Part shown: one piece after another, positions 56,127 through 64,000 of the stretch | Position numbering within the stretch: position 1 is the first letter of the stretch | Layout of the letters: every line of letters begins with the position of its first letter | Source: Adiantum capillus-veneris | Taxonomy: Eukaryota; Streptophyta; Polypodiopsida; Polypodiales; Pteridaceae | Direction: 5' to 3' | NCBI GenBank assembly: GCA_014529385.2 | Contig: CM043961.1 | Coordinates: 14,894,978 to 14,958,977, forward strand | DNA length: 64,000 nucleotides | Notes under the pieces: generated by a model | Databases searched by the model: none | What the model was told of the DNA's origin: nothing | What the model saw: only the letters and a program-made list of their open reading frames with translations | Translations under genes and position numbers: made by a program

Positions 56127-57599
56127 TCCCTGCTTGACCTTCTCCCATTCTCCTCCTTTTTTTGAACAACTCTCCCCTTCTCTTTGTTGCCTTTGCTTCT
56201 TTTTAGCTCGAGAACCAAAGAGAGAGAGCTCCTTGTCTAAGCTCGGGAGACAGAGAGCGAGCACCTTCTCCAAGATGAGAGAGAGAGAGAGAGAGAGCTT
56301 CCCTGTTTCTTCCCAAGCTTAAGCTTCCTTCTTCCCTTAGTTCCTCTTCTTCGTTTGCTTTTTCACCCTTCGCATGCAAAAAACTTAGGCTATTAATAGC
56401 TTGCCCCCTCCCTTAGCAACGACGGCGCCATCGTTGCTAAGGAGGTGTAAAAACCCCCCTGCTGACGTGGTAGCCCGGATCCTGACCTGTGCCAAATCCA
56501 TTGTAGCTTGGACTGAATTGCTGCGAGAGGAGCTCCTAAGAATTTTTCGTTACTGCCGCAGAGTTGCTCCTTTGAGCAGCTCTGCGGCCTCTACGAGCAG
56601 AAATGTCCTCCTCTGCGCTCGCGTTTTCTGCACCTGCTTGGTCTACGGCATGCTTTTCTTTCTTTCCTTTTGTTCATACCTCCTTCCTTAATTCTTATAA
56701 TGGGCAGCTTTAGTTTAAGTGGGCGGCCCCGCCATAAGCGGGCGGCCTAGCCATAAGGTTATGGGCTTTGGGCACCACACTCGGGCACCACGCATGGCAT
56801 AATTCTCGACCAAGGCAATGCCAAGCACGACAATATTATCGAGAATTTTAATTCCCGCATCACTTTTTCGACAGTTCCATATGCATTCAAGAAGAAAGTA
56901 TAAGTGATTGCGTTTGACGTTAGGTCTTCCCAGCACATTCAGTCAAAGAGTGTCAGACTAGACAGGCATTGCCAATTACGACTCCGCCGGCCAACATTGG
57001 GCAGTCATTGGCGTACATACCAATTAAAGCACTGCTATCTCAAGCACTTATTATGCTGCATTTGAAACCCTGGTTGCAACTCAAGAAATCCCAGATGGAA
57101 CTCCGACAGCGCCGACTAGACTAGCATGGAACCAGCCCTCGGAGAATCTTTAACGGCTAATATCTTGGTAACCAGAACTCCGATCGCTGATCTGAAAAGA
57201 CAGACGCATTCCACAAAGTGAGCACTTCAAGATTGTACATTCATTTCAATTCTGTCACCTTAGCTGTGCTGTTGCCCAATCCGGTACGGATCTGCAATGT
57301 ACTTGAGCTTTAAACTGCCATAACTTCTTTACCGTAGCTCCAATCGACAAGCCGTAAAGACAGGCCGGTAGAGCACTTCAAGCAATGCAATTCTAATAAT
57401 AATCTTCCATCTGTGCTCATGTCAAGCATACTCTTTTTTGGCATCATTAAGGCATCTGTTGGCCCTTTTAATTGCATTTGGCATACATTTAGCATTGAAC
57501 TTGTCCTATTACTAGGCTTTAACCACTATTCATTAATCATGTAAGCTTCAAACAAACTTGATGTGCATTTTCCTCGCATGGGAGCGGAGCTGCACGACA
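55473..57599 (-). repeat. 5' LTR (minus orientation)
   Basis: TGTCAGGGGATATGTGTTCG to GAGCTGCACGACA, the partner of 38881-41012. It also carries the (GA)n tract (about 56087-56123), CTATTAATAG near 56390 and the CGACGGCG-type palindrome region near 56420. Confidence 0.92.
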
Positions 57600-57765
57600 G
57601 CGCTTGCACTTTAGGCGATGTCAAGAGCGCATATGGAAAGCCGTAGGCAAAATCGCAAGAAGAAACGCCAAAAACAAAAGCGGGGTTTCTGAAGTCCGTT
57701 TGCGTTTTTCTACAAAAAAATGCAAACGGACTTAGGAAACGACCTCAACACTTGCCCAAATTTAT
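57600..57765. repeat. one satellite monomer beyond the gypsy insertion
   Basis: The ~175-bp hairpin satellite resumes at GCGCTTGCACTTTAGG and includes TTTCTGAAGTCCGTTTGCG and its inverted partner. It shows that the array was continuous before the insertion. Confidence 0.9.
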
Positions 57766-57957
57766 CTCTCTCTCTCTCTCTCTCAGCCCGTTGAAAACTA
57801 AGCTCTATCTTTGCTCGTCGAAAAACATCATTTCTCTGTTATCCTGTCGACACAGAGCATGGCAATGCTTCCAATCCAAAAAGATTAAATCAAAATAAGC
57901 CCTTGATCTCATGCACCACTGTGTATTTCAACAATAGGAATTCCCTTATGTAGCCTG

Positions 57958-58674
57958 ATGTCGTCCTTTGGTACCCATGTTGCATGCAAGAGCTTTCTTG
58001 CGGTGGTAGTGGTACTAAGGAAGGACCCCGCCCCCCGCCAAGAAGCACGAATCACAGCCCTTAAGGCTCATATTGAAGAACTCACTGGGGAGAATGAGAG
58101 ACTCATAGAACTTTTACAAAACCTTGAAGATGCGAAGGAAGAAGAGAGCCAAGCTCTGCTTGAAAAAGAACACACGGTCGAAGTGGCAGTGGAGAAAGAA
58201 TCACATGAAGCAACACATAAGAAGATTGACACCAAGATATAGGCGGTCCTACAAGAATTCCGGCTACAAGAATCTCTTGGCCTCAAGGTCAACATTGGGG
58301 GGCTACACTTATCGTGGTGTACTACAGAGGACACCGTTCAGGAAGAAATCAGCAAGCTCAATGACATTCTTCAACCTATCTACATCAAGCCCAAAACTAT
58401 TGCTTGGATCAACTATACACATAGACATGTGTCACCCAAGCATTGTATACTCACTTTCAAGGACAAAGATGAATGTCAATCTCGACTTCTCAAGGGAAAA
58501 AAGCTTTGGAATGGAGAAGAATGGACCATGAATCAACTCAAGAGTAAAGAAATCAAGCTCAAGAAAATTCACGAAGCATGCAAGCAAGGCAAATGGGTAG
58601 TCTACCAAGGTGGCAACGCGATCATCCACGAATTTCAAAATCCCAAACCGGCTCTCCCCTCAACTGACCCTTAG
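57958..58674 (+). CDS. coiled-coil protein of unknown function in the CACTA-like element
   Basis: One frame of 238 codons with a single internal TAG (58240-58242). ATG 57958 was chosen because it opens the frame (MSSFGTHVACKSFLAVVVVL). Residues about 28-95 form a strongly charged coiled coil (ITALKAHIEELTGENERLIE). The second half is globular, with LQESLGLKVNIGG, INYTHRHVSPKHCILTFKDK, KGKKLWNGEEWTMNQLK and a Lys-rich end. I do not recognise the family. The internal stop falls where Gln reads well. Either a transposon protein or a captured gene is possible. It lies between the satellite remnant and the (CT)n tract. Confidence 0.5.
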
Positions 58675-58817
58675 GTTTTTGTTCTCTCTTTTTTCTTACT
58701 GTACCCTCTTGATGGACCCTCAGTCCTTAACTGATATGTATCATCCCGCACTGAGAAGCAATTGTTGTAATGTTGTGTTTTTGTTCTCATGGGTCATAAA
58801 TGACCTCCATGGATGAT

Positions 58818-58820
<3 letters not shown>

Positions 58821-58888
<68 letters not shown>
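58821..58888. repeat. (TC)34 microsatellite
   Basis: Uninterrupted TC repeat. Confidence 0.97.
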
Positions 58889-58889
<1 letters not shown>

Positions 58890-58891
<2 letters not shown>

Positions 58892-59250
58892 CTAAAGATA
58901 TATTAGTTGAAAGAGACATTGAGCTTGGAAGAGCCTAGACGTCCACGACATCAATCGAGGCTCCATCAAAGGATCAAGACTACTCTAGCACGATATGGGA
59001 GATGCCGATTACGTCTATTTACAAAGGCGGACATTCATGAAGCTCTTCACCGAGCGATACACTACTTTCTGATCCAACGCCCAATGTTGGAAATTGATGA
59101 AGATGATGATGATTTTAGTCTCCCACTTTACTTCACTTTTATGTTTGTACCTAGACATTAGATTAAATCCAGAAGGAGTATATCCGATTGGTCTCATAAG
59201 TCATTTTGGCATTTTGAAGATGTTAAATATATCATTTCATTTCATTTCTT
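58890..59250 (+). other. short open frame, unassigned
   Basis: A frame at 58907-59161 (MKETLSLEEPRRPRHQSRLH) has no recognisable family. Its codon make-up gives no strong reason to call a gene. Confidence 0.2.
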
Positions 59251-59251
59251 T

Positions 59252-59315
59252 ATCTCTCTCTCTCTCTCTCTTAATGTGTGTGTGTGTGTGTTCTTTGTTT
59301 ACACATATGTGTGTA

Positions 59316-59395
<80 letters not shown>

Positions 59396-59478
59396 AAGTG
59401 TAGAGAGAGAAAAAGAAAGAGGGGAATGGAACATAAGAGAGAGGAGAGGGAGGGAGCATACCTGGCTCTCCCTCCTCT

Positions 59479-59576
<98 letters not shown>

Positions 59577-59587
59577 GGGGGGGGGGG
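59252..59587. repeat. compound microsatellite cluster (TC, TG, AC, GA, G-run)
   Basis: In order: (TC)10, (TG)8, (TC)27 at 59319-59373, (AC)11, a GA-rich stretch, (TG)39 at 59481-59558, (GA)9, and G13 at 59575-59587. All open frames here are repeat artefacts. Confidence 0.97.
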
Positions 59588-59682
59588 ACAGGTATACCTA
59601 TTGTGCAGAGAGCACCGAAACTCAGATCTACAGATTTGAGTTTTTGGTGTCCTCAAATTATTTTTACAGGGTTGACGTCGCT

Positions 59683-59830
59683 ATGAGCGTCTCTATAAGC
59701 GTTTCTATGAGTGTCACTATGAGCGTCTCTATGAGTGTCGCTATAGGTGTCTCTATGAGCGTCTCTATAGTCTTTGTTATATACCGACTTCGGGCTTTTT
59801 CCCATTTGAGCGTCGTACTATGAGCGTCGC
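59683..59830. repeat. right subterminal repeats of the CACTA-like element
   Basis: Variants of GAGCGTCTCTATGAGTGTC at about 12-18 bp spacing, in opposite orientation to those at 32925-33140. Confidence 0.82.
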
Positions 59831-59892
59831 TACATTGAGGGACCTCTTGTAGCGGCAGGAGCAGATGGCCGATCAGTCCCAGGTGGGTTTCC

Positions 59893-62220
59893 CATTATTC
59901 AATTAAGTCTTTAAATAGTTTAAGTTCTTTTATGAGTTAACATTGCATAAGTAAGGAGTGAGTAAGAATCACAAAATGAATAATTGGTTGAAAATGGAAG
60001 GTAGCTTCCAAGAAACCAACGTGCATTGTTTGTTATTAGGAAAGAATTGTTTGGGCTAAGACTTGTTGAATTAGGAAAGATATGATTGATCATCCTTAAG
60101 ACAGCTTGTCTCAAGACACCTCCGACTCCTTGGTATATTTTTATGAATAATGATGGCTTTCCAGCCAGGTATAAGTCGGTTACCCCCATGAACGATGAAT
60201 TTCTAGTCCGTATCATGTATTGATGTTTTTACATAAGTTAGGATACCATTTTTTATCCTAGGGTTGCTGCCCGGTTGTATGGGCAGCTGGTTTGGTGTAT
60301 GGACACCCCAAATCTTGGGTGGGGGTTTATCCACCCCGGATTGTGAACAAGGAACGGGTGCCGTTTTTCACCCTTAGGTGGTCTTGAGACAAGAAGAGTA
60401 CTAGTCATGGTTATTATGGTCAATATTTTTTATTGACGGTACCTTGTCTTAAGTTTAAAAAAGTCTGTTTGTTAAAAGAATGTTTTCAATACTGCTTTCA
60501 AGGGTTGTTTTAATGAATTAGTGTTATGAAAGATAAAAGGAATCATTATTTTAATTGTGATAAGAAGGTGGTAGTAATTAGAAAACAAAGAAATCATGTG
60601 TGAGTGCGGGTGGTAAGTGGGGATTGACTAAGGTTGTCAATCATGGACGGGCAGACCTGATTAATCAGGTAACTATCCATCCCCGTGCACTAAAAACGTT
60701 TAGAAAACTTCTTCACTTTCAAGAGGAGTCCACCAGCGGCTATGCCCTCACATATGTTAGGGTGGAAAAGCGTTGGTTGAGAATACCTTAGCCCTACTTG
60801 TTGAAGTTATAGGGCCGAGACAGTTTTGGATTTTTAATAGGTTGTCCCGTTTTCGCTGCGAGACAGGACTAGGTCTTCTTCTAGGGCTATAGACCCAAGC
60901 CATTGTCAATGGTAAATATCTATTCCTTGGATTTTTCTTGTTTAGAGACTCTGACTCTCAGTAGGCCTAGAGACCTATCAAGGATCCCATCCCGATCTTG
61001 GTATAGGCGGGTTGGGGGTCTCACAATTCTCTTCCTCTACAACATCATTGTCATGCTCTTGAACATCATGAGTATCCTTTAAATGTAGCACAATTCAAGA
61101 ATAAGATAAACATCTACACAACACATCATTTTGAAGCAAAGAAAACACAAGACAAAATCTCATACTATCATGCTATCTTTGCACAAAAAAAAGGTCCACT
61201 TTCTCTTGGATGTTAATGAATTGATACACCAACTATAAATAGTCCAAACAATATACTTTAATTGGATTTATCTCACCCATATTCTCTCAAGTAATACACA
61301 TAGCCGCTGCCTTTGCCCTTGATGTTATGTCTCAAATCTCCAACGTGTTGTGCCTTTGCAAACCATCCTTCAACCATCCCATAATTTCCACACAACAATC
61401 TATACTAACCATGATCCTCTTTCCTAAGATATCTACAATAAAACTTATTATTCTCTCTATGTTTAGGTGGAGGAGTCATAAATACTTGATCATACATGAT
61501 CGGATCATATGCAAGAGTAAAGTTGATTGATTCAAAACCCTTTTATTATCCAAAGGCATATTTTAAGCTCCCACACAGTCTTGAAGATACCTACAAACCT
61601 CACCCAATGACCCTTAGGCTATATGGAAAAATGTGTTTTTCTCTAAGAAACCTATTATCAACACCTTGTAGTCAAAGTCTACCATGTGGCCACAAGGCCT
61701 TTTAGGGTGATCCTTAAATTTCTACAAGCTATATTGCAATGGAATCCTTGGTCTTATTAAATATATTCTTAAATATCTATTAATATTTTCTTAGATATCA
61801 AATTTGTCGTTTGTATACTCTCTATTTTTTTTAAAGATTGTGACAAAGCTATCAATAGGGGTTCTTTAAAACTTGCAGTCCTTCGACACAATATTGCGAT
61901 TGATTAAGTTTCACTTGAGATTGTTGGTACAAAGGATCTTCAAGATATTGAACCTTTTTGGTTTTTAGTTGACAAAGTTTTACCTGAGATTTTTGGTACA
62001 AAGGATTTTCAAGCTATTGAACCTTTTGAGAAATATTCTATGATCTCCATAGCAACCAGAGCATTCTTGAAAAATTTGACAAAATTCTACAAGTTCCTAA
62101 AGTTCAACCATTGTAACCATTGGAGAAGAATTTGAAGAGTGTTGCTATGGATGTAGAAGGTAGTGCAAGTTCCAATACATATATAAGTTCAAAAAAAGAT
62201 CCTTCCAAAACATCTTAGTA
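59893..62220. other. no gene recognised; decayed retroelement likely
   Basis: Low-complexity and AT-rich sequence with several short frames lacking family features. Near 60250-60370, CCCCAAATCTTGGGTGGGGG and neighbouring palindromes, and G/C-rich blocks to about 61020, could be LTR-like. Nothing firm. Confidence 0.4.
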
Positions 62221-62239
62221 ACTCAAGATCTGGGAGCTA

Positions 62240-63265
62240 GGATGCATAGTGATCTGCACTTTTCATCCATTGACAACCCAATGCTAACTATAGTTGTGGG
62301 CTTGGGTGGATTTTTCTTGAGATGATTTTGACACAAGTCCAAAAATATGAAGAGCTTAAAGTTTCAACATGAGTATATTGTCCTACAGCGAGGATGCACT
62401 CATGTTTTAAAGACTCTACTTAGTAATTTCAATGTTGGGCTATGGTCAGCTGCTAATGATACACATGTTATAGACATCATCAAGATTTTATAGAAGGAGG
62501 CTGAAGAGAAGCTTCCATTCTTTATGATTTGAGAAAAAATCCAATGTCAATCACGTGAAGAATCAAGAATCATTCGCCCACATAATCTAGGAGTAGAAGC
62601 ACTTTTCAAATGGCATCAGTTATTGCATCAACAAAATTTGGGATTGATGCAAACAAAATGCTTCTAGTTAGATGATGCACCATTAAAGGGGTGTGTGAAT
62701 CCTACATTGAATTGTATTTTTTTTTCATCATTCAATTTTCATGAGGATGACAATATCCTCCTTGGGGATTTGTTGCCATATATTCAAGCTCTTCATCATG
62801 TCAATGATATTTTCACAATTACAAGCTCTTATTTGTATGGACAAGCACCCATAATACAAAGACATGAACTTCATAATCATGTTCACATGGTTTTTTCACA
62901 GTGGGAGGAGAATCTGGTTTGTTCAGGGAAAACCTACTCCACACACAGACTACAAGAAGCTTCCCATCCTCACGATAATGAAAAAGGTGCAACATCTAGC
63001 AATAGTGGAGTGTCCACTTGAATCCACGACACGAAAACATCATAGTTGATCAAAAAAAAGTGAGGCTTTTAAAGACTACAAAACCTTTATCAGCCTTAAA
63101 AGGTATTGAAGAAATTATGCTTGCCCAAACATTGGGATACAAGGAGCCTTCTGTCAAAGTACATAAGGACAACAATTATATAGAATAGTTAAAAATTCAT
63201 TGTAATCTCAAATAGATCTCAATTGACATTGAGGATCAAGTAGATTTTTGTCATATTATGGAATC
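62240..63265 (+). pseudogene. HAD/NIF-like phosphatase fragment, decayed
   Basis: One frame from about 62281 to 63021, then a neighbouring frame to about 63260. Motif I is degenerate: IVVGLGGFF stands where relatives have a DLDG block, so both catalytic Asp are Gly. YIVLQRGCTHVLKTLL and FNVGLWSAANDTHVIDIIKI (about 62421) match the WSSA segment of FCP1/NIF-type domains, and NIIVDQKKVRLL (about 63035) fits a worn motif III. Stops at about 62320, 62326, 62491, 62530 and 62668 fit decayed Gln, Arg or Trp codons. This is a different copy from the intact domain at 20.0-20.7 kb. No partner genes were found. Confidence 0.55.
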
Positions 63266-63269
63266 TACC

Positions 63270-64000
63270 AAAGCTCTTTATGTATTTTTTAGAGTGCTTA
63301 TGCAAATTTTTCTTTCAAAGCTATATGTAGCTTTTGACTTTGATGTGCACTTTACTTACTTTTATTTTATCAAAAGATTCAAAATATTTGTGGTTCTACA
63401 ATTTGTGTCCATTGCACCATCAATGACAATCTACATGGCCATAAGGCCATATTTTACTCTATGAGCATAGGGGATTTTCACTATATAGTATCAACACCCT
63501 ATGAACCTAACACAATACATTGGCTTATGATTTTCCACAAGATACTCACTAATGGTGGCCAAGCATAGATGTCCTAAATCCTAAGGTTTTTAACAAGGCA
63601 CTTAAGATCCCTATATAAATAGCTTCAATAAGCATGGGTTTTTCATGACAAATAACATTCTTTTTTACGTTCTCAAGGTCCCTTTATGTTATTTAGAACT
63701 GACACCTTATGGCCTTTGGGTCATAGGGATTCTTTTGATCTTTTGCCACACTTTAATAGAGTGTGGCCATATGAAGCCATAATATTGGCATTGTATGATC
63801 CTACATATGGGCCACACTAGTTTCTCCATAGAAATATCTATGAGCCTAAGGCCAAATAATACTATCTCATCTTTTACAAGAATTTTATTTATTGTAGTAA
63901 TAGGAAGAAAAGTAATTTGCACCTATGGCATCAGCACCCTATGACTACAAGGCCGTAAGTTGAAATATGTTATCCAAAAAGCACTTACCATGTGTAACTT
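63270..64000. other. no gene recognised
   Basis: AT-rich sequence; GGCCATA-type palindromic pieces recur (GGCCATAAGGCCATATTTTA near 63436; TATGGCC near 63708; GTGGCCATATGAAGCC near 63762). No frame supported. Confidence 0.45.

Larger units (their letters stand above)
38881..57599 (-). mobile_element. Ty3/gypsy LTR retrotransposon on - strand, carrying an hAT insertion
   Basis: Two LTRs (38881-41012 and 55473-57599) flank an internal region with PBS, gag, protease, RT, RNase H, integrase and PPT, all on the - strand. The outer ends are TG...CA. The tetranucleotide GCGC precedes (38877-38880) and follows (57600-57603) the element as a candidate target duplication in the satellite. About nine differences in the first 100 bases of the two LTRs show that it is not recent. 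RT is split by an ~8.6-kb hAT element (43728-52324). Confidence 0.93.
32843..59854. mobile_element. CACTA-like DNA transposon, ~27 kb with nested insertions (~8.3 kb own sequence)
   Basis: The left end CACTACAAGAGGTTCTTCAC starts at 32843; the right end, read on -, is CGCTACAAGAGGTCCCTCA. CACTACAAGA is the standard start of plant CACTA (En/Spm) ends; the right outer CG could be the undecayed form of CA. Both ends carry subterminal arrays of ATAGAGACGC/GCGTCTCTAT units (32925-33140 and 59683-59830), in opposite orientation. The GACGG...AGCGACGG sequence just inside the left end is also CACTA-typical. No matching 3-bp duplication is seen (ATG left, GCA right). Inside are a three-exon - strand gene, a hairpin satellite, an inserted gypsy/hAT nest and a + strand coiled-coil gene. 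Confidence 0.72.

Overview
This is a transposon-dense nuclear window from a land plant with a large genome. The evidence is Ty3/gypsy polyproteins of plant type, CACTA termini, hAT transposase, a tRNA-derived SINE, long (CT)n, (CA)n and (TG)n tracts, nucleosome-length satellites and spliceosomal introns. A fern or lycophyte seems more likely than a seed plant, but this is an impression; no diagnostic host gene is present. I see no clearly intact host gene, rRNA or tRNA.

Layout. 1-4.6 kb: decayed Ty3/gypsy gag-pol on the + strand, ending at a polypurine tract and followed by microsatellite-rich sequence (4.9-5.6 kb). 7.5-11.4 kb: a candidate DNA element with a TATA box, a leader filled with palindromes of the type CACACTAATTAGTGTGTG, and a three-exon gene of unknown function. 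11.4-13.6 kb: an ~88-bp satellite. 13.9-25.5 kb: an ~11.6-kb DNA transposon with ends related to GGGGTGAAAGCATG. It has two convergent genes: a transposase-like protein on + with SDG...HGKG signatures, and on - a multi-exon protein with coiled-coil, RING-like zinc and FCP1/NIF-type HAD phosphatase regions. Its introns and spacers are packed with short palindromes (CACTTTTNAGTG) and include a perfect 78-bp inverted repeat. 25.5-30.3 kb: mostly featureless, with a copia-type primer-binding site. 30.3-32.8 kb: a TATA-containing leader, ~151-bp tandem repeats and the start of an ORF.

32.8-59.9 kb is a nest. A CACTA-like element (32843-59854) interrupts that ORF. Inside it lies a ~175-bp hairpin-forming satellite, which is split by a Ty3/gypsy element on - (38881-57599, with two ~2.13-kb LTRs, PBS and PPT). 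The reverse transcriptase of that element is split by an ~8.6-kb hAT element (43728-52324). The hAT carries its transposase on - and, facing it on +, a protein-kinase-like gene and a coiled-coil/RING gene. The kinase is split by a 260-bp MITE whose ends match the 13.9-25.5 kb transposon. 60-64 kb: decayed sequence with a second HAD/NIF-like phosphatase fragment.

Two themes recur. First, two unrelated DNA transposons each pair a transposase with a RING-type protein and a phospho-signalling enzyme (phosphatase in one, kinase in the other). Second, nearly every in-frame stop in the DNA-transposon genes can be explained as C-to-T decay of CAG, CAA or CGA (or TGG to TGA), as expected for heavily methylated, silenced DNA. 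All intron and exon limits and terminal duplications were read by eye.
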